From Varroa destructor (taxonomy: Eukaryota > Arthropoda > Arachnida > Mesostigmata > Varroidae), in the NCBI RefSeq assembly GCF_002443255.2, contig NW_019211457.1:45363775-45427774 (forward strand): a stretch of 64,000 nt of DNA. Direction: 5' to 3'. The position numbers were made by a program, and so were the translations under genes. The first letter of the stretch is position 1. Each line of letters opens with the position of its first letter. Below, in pieces: positions 53,601 to 63,785 of the stretch. The notes under the pieces were generated by a model. The model was not told the DNA's origin. It did no database searches and saw nothing but the letters and a program-made list of their open reading frames with translations.

Positions 53601-54744
53601 TTGTTCCCAACGTTCGTTCAGTCAGATGTGGCATGGAAATCAATAGAAAGCTTTTCAATAATATAAAATTGTGCTATGTTCCTATTAAACAGGTGTTCTT
53701 GGCGCGCCACCTAAAGGAAAGTCTGAGAACTCTCCACCGCAAGCATCTCTACCGTCACATCCCCTCACTGAGACGGATCCAACACTCCTTCAGCTTTCGC
53801 AACAAGTCCAGGATAATTGGGACGACTTTGTTGATAAGATTCGCCAGGTAGCAAAGGCGAGCTGGGAACACATGACTAAACAGATGGCTCAATCTATCCA
53901 TAATATGGTCTAGTCCAAATCTACGTTTATATATTGGAAGACCTATGATTTAAGACATGTTAATCCGACGTACAGAGTTTACCCAGATCGAGATATATAT
54001 ATATATATACAACATACGTTCCAAAACGCAGCCATTGCTTGAAAGTTTTATCTTAATGGAATTAGTCTACTTCCGACAAAATGGAGGCAATTTTTATTCT
54101 GCCAGACGAACTGCTATTTGGAGTTGTTACGAAACGCTAGTAGTGTAAGCTTCCAGCTCCTATATACCAGACCAGTCATGACTAATAAACAACTGTTTAG
54201 TTGTAAATATACAAATTTTCAAGAAAAACATGTAGTAAAATTTCTTTCTTGAAAATTTTCATGAAAAATAAATTTTTCAGGAAATATTATTTGTCAAGAA
54301 CTATTGAGAGGTTAGTAATTCGATCATTTTGGTAAAGCATTGGGGAGCTAAGTGACTTAGCTAGATCAGCATTTCTTGGTAAGCCCGACGACGGAACCAC
54401 AGATTCTACTTTTTGAAATTGAGTATTTTTCGAATTTGAGCGCGCTTACTGCCGCTACCATCTTTGGTGGACGTAAGGCCGCTTTGAACCCAGCGCTGAC
54501 CTACTCGTTAAGCATGAGTCCATATAGAATACGGCCGAGTCAAGTTTCCAGATAAACTTGTAGGAACGTAAGCATTGTAAGGAAAAACTGCATAATGCGT
54601 ATTATTGTGCAAATAGGGTGTCAAATTAGCGTTATTACGTGTTTATGTAGTACACCTAAAATGGGACGCTGGCCGCCATTAAATTTGTTATTATTAGCGT
54701 TTTCATCATTAGAATAGCTATATTAGAATAGGATATTGGAGCTA

Positions 54745-54808
<64 letters not shown>

Positions 54809-57800
54809 GAATTGTGTGGGTATATACACATAATAATAACAGGCCATCCATTTCGGCTTCTGTCCTGCTTTCTTTTTGCTGACACTTTTTAGCCTAACGG
54901 TGGAATGGCGGTGAACTAGGCAAACTAATTAATCTTAGTTTGTTGTAGTTGTATAAACTACAACTGGTAAACTACCGGCGATACGTTATTAAAGACCTAT
55001 GATACGCCAACGATTCAATGTGGATCTCTTGTCTCGTTTCTTAGCTAGGCATTATTTCAGCTTTAGTGCGCTAAGAAGTTCATCAGCTAAACCGCGGGGT
55101 GAAGTACATGGGGTTAAACGTGAAATTTTTGAAAAATATTCATTTTGAAAAAACAATACAAAGACCACAAGAAGAGAAGCCAGAACAGTCGATCTAAAAG
55201 GAAGGTTCGCACTTAAAGCCAATAAACTTTTACCTTGCAGAATTGTGTCGTCCGTCAAAACCAATGACGATACCTTTCGTCTTCGCGTCTGGAAGCGTCT
55301 TAAGCAGATATTTAGCTAATCCCTGCGATGTTTGCACGATGACAAGGTCGTTCATGCAGGCAAAGCCTTCACCCATTACGCCCCGGAGGCCGGCAGTTCC
55401 AAAGGACAGTCTCTTGAGCATAACTGCCTCGAGTCGAGCAACATTACCAGCTTCCACAAGGCTCTCAATGGTAGCACGAGTTTTTTCATTCTAGAACAGC
55501 AGAATCGAAAAACGATGTCCTTGTAGCACAATTAACAGTCAACAGCTAGAGTTTTCCGACTGATTTGTGTTTACACTTCCTTACAAAACCGTTGCAACGC
55601 TTACTGTGTATGGTAAAGAATTTACAGTGAAAAGATCTAGGCTTATCTATAGAACTTTCCTCTGACAAAACAACCTTCAAAAAATTGCGCGCTCTCTATT
55701 TCGAAAACGATATCAGACCATATTTAAGCAATACTCTGAGCTCTCTATCCTAATCCTACGCGCTATAAGTATCCCGCATTTTTTCGGTAGTTATTTACCC
55801 TCTGTTAAAGACGGACGCGATACGGCAACGTTCTAGTTTCGTTATTTCTTGAAATAGAGGTAACTCTTTTCAACCTATTCACTAGCCACATCGAACAGAG
55901 TTACTGCTTTCCCTTTTTCATTTTCTGTTCGCTAACGGTCAAGCGTTGTCTCTCGCCGACGAGCTCTTTTGGTACTTGTGGTCACGTTTTTGCCCAAGTT
56001 ATGATATTGATTTGATTTGGAGCTTGAGTCTCGATACCCGTATTATACCGATATACTATATTGAAGGGTAAAAAGCGTGATAATATAGCTGCTTTAAACC
56101 AATTAAATCAGTGCAAAAATGATCGAAGATTACCGAAAGCTTATTTTTAAAAAAAAAACATCGTAGTGCAATTTTAGTGTTTATTGTTCACTCTAAAAAG
56201 TTAAAAGTTTACATGTATTGTATCGTTGGCCGTTTGATGATTTATTTTTCTCTGAACTTGGCAAGTTTTTTTAATCAGCTTCGGATTTTTATCACCTTTG
56301 TTTACCCGTTAATGGGCTCCGTGTATTATCCTATCTTATTACGGTTCTTTTCCTAACAATATAATATCTACTCATTTAATTATTGCATTGTGAGAGTGGG
56401 TTCATCGTATTCTTAAGTTATATCGAAAATTCACACACTCAGGAAAAACTGCCGTTACTTATGATTCACCCAACGCTTACTTGTGATAGTCTCTCTCCCC
56501 GTTTTTGTTTGAGTTTAAGAGTTAGAAACAAAGTAATGCCCAGCTGTTTTTACATACACATATATATGTGTTAAATATATTAACACATTGATAAATGGCA
56601 ATTATTTCCTGACTGTGTCTGAAATTTGTGGTGACGCTAACCATATGCAGATTATGTAGAGTGTCGTTCTTATTTAGGTCATGGATGTAATGTCTGAAAT
56701 AGCTATTCCAAGAGAGAAGCACAGACTGCTGCCGATAACAGTGCTTCGGTTGAATTCAGCTTTATTATCAGAAAATTTCAGAATTGGATCTTCAAGTGAT
56801 GATCGGAGCGAAGTACTAAAACATTGGGAAGGACAACAGGACATGTTCTTCGTTCAACGCCAACCTGGCGGTTTAGAAATGTATTGTTACCTTGATCCTA
56901 TTACGTGAATAATGCAGAACTCAATAGGACCAGGTGGAAATAATCCCAGATAATTTCAAGTCTACGTTCGAATTGACTTAAATCTGCTATTGAGTCGTTT
57001 AAGAAAAAAAAAACAGCCTACTAATTCATCGCCTTGACGACCAATACATCATCGGTTTAAGTAGAAGTTTAACATCCGATGTTTGTTATTTAGGCCTTTT
57101 AGTAATCTTGTAGACTAGTCTCCTCGTTGCCAGCCATAGAAAGTCCTACTGCGAGAGTAGCTTGCCTTGCTACCTTCTGCCAAGATTTCCGAATATCCAA
57201 TGTACCACGTACGTTAAAATAGGTCAGAAGCAAAGACGGTAGGACGCTACTACAACAGCATCTCCATCTCTTAATATTGGACTTGTTTTCGAAATGTATG
57301 AATGCCCCCCGGGCTAAGATCAAACCAGCTTCTTCAAACTAATGCCGCCTTCACTTTGTAGCGGAATAGCAAATGACGTTATCGAAAAATTCTACTAAAA
57401 ATCAATCACTTTCATACGGTTTTACGTCCATTAGCGGGGGTCTTAGCGTGGTACCTCACGTTACGGGTTAGTGGGGTAATACCTGAGCGCATAGCTAGCT
57501 ACACAGGACATAGTTGGATGTGATCTACACACAGCGGCAGATTCTTAATCGTTCCTCATCACTGGTGCTCTGTAGAAGGGGATAATGCGGTAAAGAAAGA
57601 ACGACGGTTGGGCAAACGATACGACAGAAGGGCACACCGCAAACAGGAATGAGAACTTTATCATCGATTCGATGGTTTAAATATACGTAACATGGTTAAA
57701 CAAATTTACAGTATTTAGTATAATTTCCTATGAACTAAAAATGCAATAGCGTTTTAACGCTGTCCACATGTTCTTATCACAGTCCCGTGGCCTCGACACT

Positions 57801-58807
57801 AAAGGGCAGCTGGACATTACCTTGTGCTTACCATGTTGAATCATATTGAGCAGTTGCCACAAGAACGCTATTCCGCGCAAGACTCATCATAGATCATCAA
57901 ACGTCTACTGTATGAAATAACCGAAACCAGAAATTTGCAGCCTTCCCAATCGATGCTATTACTGCCCCAGCTATCGAGTCAACTATTGCATACTACTTAC
58001 TCATTGGGAAATTCGTTTTTTAAAAAAGATAAAAAAACGTTCCTATTTTGTCAAGGGCATGACCTGGACAGCAGTCATACGCAAAAGGAACATTAAGTGT
58101 CCCACAAGGATCGAAAGAAATACTGACACAATTGTCGCTTCTCACGTAATATCGGACTGAAGCATTTAGTTAAAAATCTTCTGAGGGTGCACCCAGTGAT
58201 GACCAGCTAAATTGAGTAGCCCATACATTTAGGATTATTAATTAACATATGTGTACACAACATGACGGTTTTCAAGGAAAACCGCTCAAAATGTTTACTT
58301 GTGAAGACAATTTTAACTTTCTCCACTTTACACTGGACTAGTCTTCTATTTCGTCAGTGTTATGTGTTGAATCCCTTGTCGGCAAACAGTGAATGAACAG
58401 TGAACAGTTATGCAAGGTGACATGTTTGTTAACAAAGATCTTACGTACGTATTTTTTTTTATGTCGAAATGGGTTAAACTGAAAAGTTAGGCGTTCTCCA
58501 CCGTTTTAATTTCCTGCGGTGAAACTCGTTTTTGTTAGTGTAAAGCGCATATTAAATATATAATAATTTTCAAAACGTTACAAAATGTCTGATGCTTCCT
58601 TATAATCTAGCTTACACTGATATGGAGTATTTTTAAACTATGTACCAACTCGAAAAGGCGCTCCCAATTAGATCCCTGGCTCTATTGCACGCTTAACAAA
58701 AGTATACGATAAAACTTTTATAGACCATAAACCGTTACAGTAGGTACCTTATCCCATCGAAGCCATTCCCCAACGCGTATCCGCAAATCTCCTGTTAACT
58801 TGTCCAT
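47591..58807 (-). CDS. PGM2: Phosphoglucomutase-2 / phosphopentomutase, complete, 10 coding exons
   Basis: Joining minus-strand exons 58807-58748, 55490-55234, 51141-50973, 50693-50500, 50301-50112, 49841-49694, 49494-49364, 49078-48749, 48183-47957 and 47693-47591 gives 602 residues, close to the 612 of human PGM2. Every junction is GT-AG and in phase. Motifs in order: GTAGLR (51-56), the phosphoserine loop TASHNP with Ser152, the Mg site DPDADR (Asp309, 311, 313), the sugar-binding [10 protein letters not shown] (409-417) and the phosphate-binding RTSGTEPK (546-553). The family interconverts ribose or deoxyribose 1- and 5-phosphates, and less efficiently glucose 1- and 6-phosphates, in the cytosol. 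The start ATG at 58807 has an in-frame TAA upstream and no signal peptide. The gene is convergent with the phosphatase, and its intron 2 hosts another gene. PGM2L1-like bisphosphate synthase is the other possibility, but PGM2 is the usual arthropod member. Confidence 0.97.
47957..48183 (-). CDS. PGM2: PGM2 coding exon 9 (phosphate-binding loop)
   Basis: Residues 494-568 plus two bases. It begins [20 protein letters not shown] and contains [17 protein letters not shown], the phosphate-binding loop. Acceptor tgtatttcag, donor agg/gtcagt. Confidence 0.95.
48300..48321. repeat. Poly(T) tract in PGM2 intron 8
   Basis: Twenty-two T on plus (A on the PGM2 sense strand) in the 565-bp intron between exons 8 and 9. 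Confidence 0.9.
48749..49078 (-). CDS. PGM2: PGM2 coding exon 8 (sugar-binding loop)
   Basis: Residues 384-493, starting [13 protein letters not shown], with [12 protein letters not shown] as the substrate-specificity loop and [15 protein letters not shown] after it. Acceptor gcttcacag, donor acg/gtgagg. The open frame continues into the intron and ends in an intronic stop. Confidence 0.96.
49364..49494 (-). CDS. PGM2: PGM2 coding exon 7
   Basis: Residues 340-383: [20 protein letters not shown] and [18 protein letters not shown], close to human GWWLFTSWKEKNQD and SSTVSSKILRAIALKEGF. Acceptor ttgtgcag, donor gag/gtaggg. Confidence 0.95.
49694..49841 (-). CDS. PGM2: PGM2 coding exon 6 (metal site)
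   Basis: Residues 291-339 plus one base. [17 protein letters not shown] carries the three Mg-binding Asp residues. The acceptor (cctaaaag) has an A-rich end and is the weakest in the gene, but frame and alignment demand it. Confidence 0.95.
49979..50008. repeat. CAG/CTG trinucleotide repeat in PGM2 intron 5
   Basis: Three TGT-type then six TGC units on plus; on the PGM2 sense strand this reads as CAG then CAA triplets. It sits in a 270-bp intron. Confidence 0.9.
50112..50301 (-). CDS. PGM2: PGM2 coding exon 5
   Basis: Residues 227-290. It includes [14 protein letters not shown], aligned to human HTSVHGVGHSFV, and [17 protein letters not shown]. Acceptor aaattacag, donor ttg/gtgagt. Confidence 0.96.
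50500..50693 (-). CDS. PGM2: PGM2 coding exon 4
   Basis: Residues 163-226 plus two bases, starting [18 protein letters not shown] and including LEPWPQAW, both typical of PGM2. Acceptor ttcatcag, donor acag/gtacgt. Confidence 0.96.
50973..51141 (-). CDS. PGM2: PGM2 coding exon 3 (catalytic serine)
   Basis: Residues 106-162, from [12 protein letters not shown] to [15 protein letters not shown]. Ser152 in TASHNP is the expected phosphorylated catalytic residue. Acceptor aatttcag, donor aag/gtaagt. Confidence 0.96.
52599..53541 (+). CDS. Nested gene, coding exon 1
   Basis: 314 codons plus one base. It carries the signal peptide, both Thr-rich tracts and [12 protein letters not shown] at the donor aaag/gtatgt. 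The 5' untranslated part may start at or upstream of a possible acceptor (actctaacag, ending near 52501). Confidence 0.82.
52599..53913 (+). CDS. Secreted Thr-rich protein of unknown family, nested in PGM2 intron 2
   Basis: Two exons, 52599-53541 and 53693-53913, join in phase across a 151-bp GT-AG intron (g/gtatgt to ttaaacag) to give 387 residues. The ATG at 52599 is the only ATG before the conserved-looking body; an in-frame TGA lies at 52539. Residues 1-21 ([20 protein letters not shown]...) are a typical signal peptide with no later membrane span. Two Thr-rich tracts ([15 protein letters not shown] and [20 protein letters not shown]) suggest mucin-type O-glycosylation, and SVNASD is a possible N-glycosylation site. 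Between them is a charged helical region ([20 protein letters not shown]), and the C-terminus is amphipathic ([20 protein letters not shown]). There are very few Cys. I recognise no domain. Length, signal peptide, splice phase and codon regularity support a real gene, but homology is untested. Confidence 0.82.
53693..53913 (+). CDS. Nested gene, coding exon 2
   Basis: Two bases complete the split Gly codon, then 72 residues to TAG 53911-53913: a Pro/Ser-rich linker followed by an amphipathic helix ending MAQSIHNMV. The open frame on the same strand in another phase is a shadow. Confidence 0.8.
54184..54189 (+). terminator. Candidate poly(A) signal of the nested gene
   Basis: AATAAA about 270 bases after the stop; another at 54267-54272 lies just past an inverted repeat. 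Confidence 0.5.
54213..54258. repeat. Perfect 14-bp AT-rich inverted repeat
   Basis: The arm aaattttcaagaaa at 54213-54226, an 18-base loop, then its exact complement at 54245-54258. It lies between the two candidate poly(A) signals of the nested gene and on the opposite strand within PGM2 intron 2. Confidence 0.75.
54745..54806. repeat. (TA)n microsatellite
   Basis: About 60 bases of TA in PGM2 intron 2. The Ile/Tyr-repeat open frame across it is an artefact. Confidence 0.95.
55234..55490 (-). CDS. PGM2: PGM2 coding exon 2
   Basis: The acceptor gctgttctag precedes 55490 and the donor caag/gtaaaa follows 55234. It encodes residues 21-105 plus two bases of codon 106, including [16 protein letters not shown] and the start of the first mutase subdomain. 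Confidence 0.96.
55491..58747 (-). other. PGM2 intron 1
   Basis: A 3.3-kb AT-rich intron between the 20-codon first exon and exon 2. No other gene or repeat of note is seen, and the open frames at 56383-56908 and 57099-57323 lack support. Confidence 0.8.
58748..58807 (-). CDS. PGM2: PGM2 coding exon 1
   Basis: Twenty codons, [20 protein letters not shown], then donor aag/gtacct. The EWLRWDK ending matches the PGM2 family N-terminus (WLRWDKN in human), and it joins exon 2, which begins NEKTRA, in phase 0. This exon is too short to stand out as an open frame. Confidence 0.93.
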
Positions 58808-59089
58808 AGTTTGTTTTCTAGTCCGATTTAGCAGCACCGTTTATTAAGGCCTCGCTTTTCTAGTTAGTATTTAGCTGTTTTTCTTTCTTTCTTCTCGAGC
58901 CAGATACTTCGAACAGCAGAAACTCTTACACGAACCGGCCAACGTAGTTGCTTACATCACCCGCAACCAAAAATAATCCACTGGATTAACTATGGTAGAC
59001 CACCGCTCGACAGTCAACCGTGATATAAATCTACGTGGCAACCAGATATGACCTTAGGCCACAATTGGACACAAACGATGACAATAATC

Positions 59090-59420
59090 ACTACTAGGGC
59101 CAACGACTCGTTTTCATTCGCCAACAACGCTCTTCTATCGACAACTGCCAGAGTTTTCCACTGTCGCTATCAATCAGCTCGTTGGTTGTATGGTTGATGG
59201 TCAGCCACGACATATTCGCGCATCGAGCGTTCTCTTTGCAGCCTTCCATTCGTTGATAACTGAATGTTGGACGGCCGGTCGCAACGATAACAACAGCCAC
59301 AACGAAAGGTGCTTTGGCGGGTCCTAGTTGATGAAGTGTGATTGGCGCGGACGGCGAGTGGGTTTTAAGGCGCTTGATGCCCAATCGACAGCAGCGCAAT
59401 GGCGAACGAACGGTTTCAAC
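59090..59420. promoter_or_regulatory. GC-richer patch upstream of PGM2, possible promoter/5' UTR
   Basis: It lies about 290-610 bases upstream of the PGM2 start on its own strand and is GC-richer than its surroundings. A 101-codon minus-strand frame there has no splice link to PGM2. A promoter or untranslated exon is the simplest reading, but no core element is clear. Confidence 0.25.
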
Positions 59421-60010
59421 GATAGCTTTTTCATCTCTTCCTAAATGGTGACAGAAAAAGTCGACGCCACTAAAAGTATTTATTTATTGTGTAAGAAAAG
59501 TCCCAAGCCATAAGTGCATACCAGCTTTGAATGAACCACACGCAGGAAGAACAGCTAAAAGCAGACGCTGTTTTGAACGCGTGCGCTTTCGTCAACGATA
59601 TCGTTCTACTAAGGCGACGGACCTATTCAGAGTAATAGTAGCTCTGTGGCAGAACAAGCACAGTCGTCTGCCTTGCGCAGTCTGTCGTTGTCGGCGTGCT
59701 TGCTACTATTGAGTACTTACGCCTACTGAGTATTGTTCTACTTTGAGTAGATGCGAGATGTTGTGGCTAAATCGACGACTGGACTAGTTTATTTTGCACA
59801 GATACATACGCAGAACGGTAGAGGACGTGCCGCTTTCCACCGGAAGTTAAATGACTAAAAGTTCCAATGAAACTTCGCGACATCTGAAAAATATAGCTAC
59901 ATTTAGATAACGATAGGTTATAGATTGTAATATATATCTAGATTTGCATATAGGAGAATTTGTCCAGTTCGTTTGGGATTCATTTGGTGAGACAACACGT
60001 AGCATGTACG

Positions 60011-60046
60011 AAACGTTCAAGCCCCAAACGTTCAAGCCCCAAACGT
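60011..60046. repeat. 15-bp tandem duplication
   Basis: The unit aaacgttcaagcccc occurs at 60011-60025 and 60026-60040, and the first six bases again after it. Confidence 0.9.
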
Positions 60047-61376
60047 CGTTACCATAGTACACAAATAGCAAAATAGATTACCAACTTCATGATCGGATAA
60101 TTACACAAGCGGTGGATAGTTAGTAGGACACAGGGTCGTTCCTAGTTCGGACGGACTAAAAGTAATCATGCGTGCGAGTTAGGCTATTCAAGCTGACTGC
60201 TTTCCACGCGTAGCGTTTGCTCACGACAGAAAGAGATACAACGAGTTTTGAGAATATATTGGGAATGTAAGTCGACACATAAACACACTATATTCTCATA
60301 ATGAAGGATAATAAGAGCCGCACGATACATGAACGAATATCGATAAGAACAAAAAAATAACTATTCCTAGAATGAAGTGAAGAAGAATGAAGTTTCTGTA
60401 CCACGTTGACTAACAGTAACTGCAATATGGTACTTTGTTAGTCTAGTATTACCTAGAACGAAGTGGGAATAGATCTAGGATTTTTTATCCTGGGATTTGT
60501 CTATAGCTTATATTAACATAAATTTATCTATTTGAGGCCAATATTTAAAACAGATAATTTTCTAGAGACAATACTTCGCAAACGGATCGAACGACATCAC
60601 TGCGTCGTACGTAAAACAGTATCTCTACAACTGAGCATAGCTCGACGGTGTCCAATAGAGGAACGTAGGCAGTGTTCTGAGCGCATTGAAACAAGGGCGC
60701 AAGGGCCGCCATCTAAAAAGTTGTCGACCATGAGTGCACTCATGGACGAGTATCTTTAGAGGTAACGTTCAAATCAATTGTGATTTAGCAGCAATGGCTG
60801 GCCGGCCGGCGCGTGACCCAGTGCCTTAAACAACATCATAGTGAAATAAGTCGAGAGGCAATAAGAGTTTTGGCATCAAAATGTTAATTGAGAAAAGCCG
60901 TAAACAATTGCTGATCCATTCGTTTTTATGTGTGTCTAACTCCAGGTTAAGGGTAAAAACACGCGGGTTGCTATCAGAACTCTGCTTAGAAATTTTTTAG
61001 GGTGGTGGGTATAGTAAAAGAGGTCCTTTTCCAGTAAGTTTAGAACTTGAGAAGTCATATCAATATTATCAGCAATAAAAGATAAAGGGCATTCCACGAA
61101 ACCCCCAAAGTTGAGGGGCTTATAGTTCCCAATCCGACCTACATGTAAACTCATTAGGAACAAAAAGTTTCAACGATAAAATAAACTACCGTATGTATAA
61201 TTTGCACTGGTGCGTTTAGTTCGTGCTAAATAAGTTCTCTTTACATCTCCGAAAAAGCTTACGAATCTATTTTTCCTATGTATGTAACGGGTAACTATGA
61301 AAAGTTTCGTCACCTGCCATTTCAGCCAATGACGCTCACCAATCCCCCATTTTCCATGTTCCTGTCTGCCCTTTAC

Positions 61377-61560
61377 CTGACCCCCGCACGAATCCTCATA
61401 TTGATCGAGATCAGTCCACCGCCATCCTCGTGTATCACTTCCATCGTCCAATAAAATGGTGCCAGCTGTAGTCCATCGGGGAACCGCTTTCTCGTCCGCA
61501 GCCGAACCGCAACTACGGCACCGACATCCGAAGAGCGATTCCTTCGAACGCGTCACTCTG
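61377..61560 (-). other. Coding-like minus-strand block with a good donor, unassigned
   Basis: An open minus frame reads ...GTILLDDGSDTRGWRWTDLD then QYEDSCGGQ and meets a donor ggtcag/gtaaag at 61377. Possible acceptors (ataacag, caacag) are weak. I recognise no family. It may be an internal exon of a gene running left on minus, or untranslated GC-rich DNA. Confidence 0.25.
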
Positions 61561-61826
61561 TTGCCGCTGTTATGAAATCATCATTTGTTAATAGTCATTT
61601 GCAGCAGCTGTTGCATCCCACGTTTCTGCTAGTTTCTCCCGCTTTTTTTCTTTTTTCGTCCTTTGTTCCGCTCCGTCGGCCTCATTTCACCAATAGACTA
61701 CCAACATCGCCGCTCACATCTTTCCTTCTCGTTGATGCCGTGTTCTCCCGATTTCCGCTGTTCTTCGACACCTCTCCGTACCGTCTCTTCGCGAGGATTG
61801 CCCTGTTAGCTTCGAGTCCTCGTCCC

Positions 61827-62196
61827 TTATTGCTCCTTCCCTCTTTTGCCTCGGCGGCCACATAGCGTTCTGAAAACTGCCTTGATCTGGTTGGGAATCT
61901 GACCCCGACTTGCGATGTCGGCTGGTGCCAGCTGTTGGTTCCCACGCGGGCGCTTCTGTGGCCTGTTACAACGAGAGACAGCGGCCCTACCCCACAGCAC
62001 ATCGGACAATGCATGTCGGCTCACGGTATTTGGGGGTCTAGCAGCGATCGGATGTTGCTGGTAGTTTGCTGGTAACAGGATTGCAGAGGTGCCGAGTTTT
62101 CCATAAGCAGGTTCTTGCGGCGGGGAACCAGCGAAAAGTGACTTTTGAGGAGCAGCAAAAGAGTGCGAAGTATTAGACGCGGATGTGTAAATAGGG
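61827..62196 (-). other. Coding-like minus-strand block, Pro/Gln-rich, unassigned
   Basis: After a good acceptor (a C/T-rich stretch ending ccctacacag at 62197) one frame stays open for about 120 codons to a TAA at 61827, with stretches such as SFAAPQKSLFAGSPPQEPAY and LLPANYQQHPIAARPPNT. A possible donor (acc/gtgagc) lies near 62033. An overlapping second frame (62014-61682) is also long and open. The block is GC-rich, so long open frames are less informative here. It could be an exon or an untranslated leader of a minus-strand gene. Confidence 0.25.
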
Positions 62197-63785
62197 CTGT
62201 GTAGGGAGGCCCAGGTAGAATCACAGGAAATATTGCGTATAAAGCCGTCTTGTTGAAGTTTACATTGTCATAGCTGCTGTTGTTACGGTCGCTGATCGCA
62301 CGCGCCTTGATCGCGATGACGCGCGAATGCTTCCGAGCATTCGTAAGGGTTGCTGGTTTATAATGTCAAGGGCTGTTAACCCTCATCGTCAATATCGGCA
62401 GGGCGTACGTTTGTTTGAAATTGACTTTCGATACATCACTTTGGAAGTGAAGTTCATGTTTAGGGAACTCTCTCGGTTAGAGTGATGTCTTAGTTGCCTA
62501 TGAACAGCTGGCTTAAAATTAACGAGTAGTCTCTTAAAAAAGTTGCTAACGTGACCAGAACTTTTAAGACAAAGCACGCTTCCCCTAAAGCCAAACAGGA
62601 TACTAGGATGTACAGAGGCAAATATCGGAATGGCAAAGACGCAGGCTCATGAAAGAGACAGTAACATAGCCAGCCCAATAACGTACGAGGTATGATTGTA
62701 GTTTCAAGTGAACGTTATGGTAATGACCAAAGAGCGTGCTTAAGGCTACTTATTAGTTGTCCTTGCCATTGTATCACGTCGGAAGGAATTGCAGAGCATT
62801 GACTATATACAGTTTTCCGTCTGATTTCCTCTCAAGCGTTTGGCAAGTCAGGCGGAGATGGAGATTTGACTTAACACGCCACCAAACAAAGTTATCGACA
62901 AACTCCTATAACGCGTCAGTATGTGAAGTTACCTGGCAAATCGACCAACAAAAGTTGTTATTACGAGAACGTCGACAAAGGCTGGCAAAGGAGAAGTTTC
63001 GAAAAAAGAACGAAGCTAACTGAGATACATACATTACCGTGCAATTCGTTATCACACGCGGATGCAGAGGCGTAAAAGCAATAATACAAAGTAACAAAGG
63101 TTGATATGATACAACTGATTCGAATGTACCGGTTTATTTGAGCTAGATGGAACTCTCCGCGAGTGCGCGCATAACCTGTGGCTCCGATCGGCATCGTTTT
63201 GAGAGATGTCATGAATTATCTTCTTGTCCTGGTATAAGGTACCCTTAGCCGACTAGACACATAAAATGGGAAAAACGAAATGTCTTGGTTTGGGTCTATT
63301 TTTTACTTCGTCCTATAAGCGTGAATATAGACCACCTTCGATTATGTTGCGTAACGTCCAAAATAGAAACACGAGTCCGTGAATTTACCAAGAAAAAATT
63401 GTGCCTTTCATGAGTGTTTAACGGGAGGAGCCGTCCACATTAACCAGCTTGAATCAAAATTATCGTAGAGCGTACTTGATTGATTATTATAGTATAGGAC
63501 GAGTCTTGTGGACGCCCAGCTTGACTTATAGAAGCTTTGGCAAGGTTTAATTCCCACTAATGTATAATCTTTTTTGTATAACCCTTTCAATGTGTTTAAC
63601 GATTCTGCTGTTGTTGTTGCCGCTATCGCTATCGATACCGTTACCACCCTATCTTTATTGCTAAAAAAAGTTATATGTACGTTAAAAAGTCGCATGTTTG
63701 AGTTAGACTGACACAGTCACCACACCTCGTATGTCCGTTTCCCCGCTAGTTGTACGGATTTAAATAAAGACACTGTTTGTTTCAG

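Noticed and set aside
54656..54847. Ile/Tyr-repeat open frame
   Set aside because: It is a translation of the (TA)n tract in PGM2 intron 2.
58266..58284. 8-bp inverted repeat with a 3-base loop
   Set aside because: Stems of this length are expected many times by chance in 64 kb.
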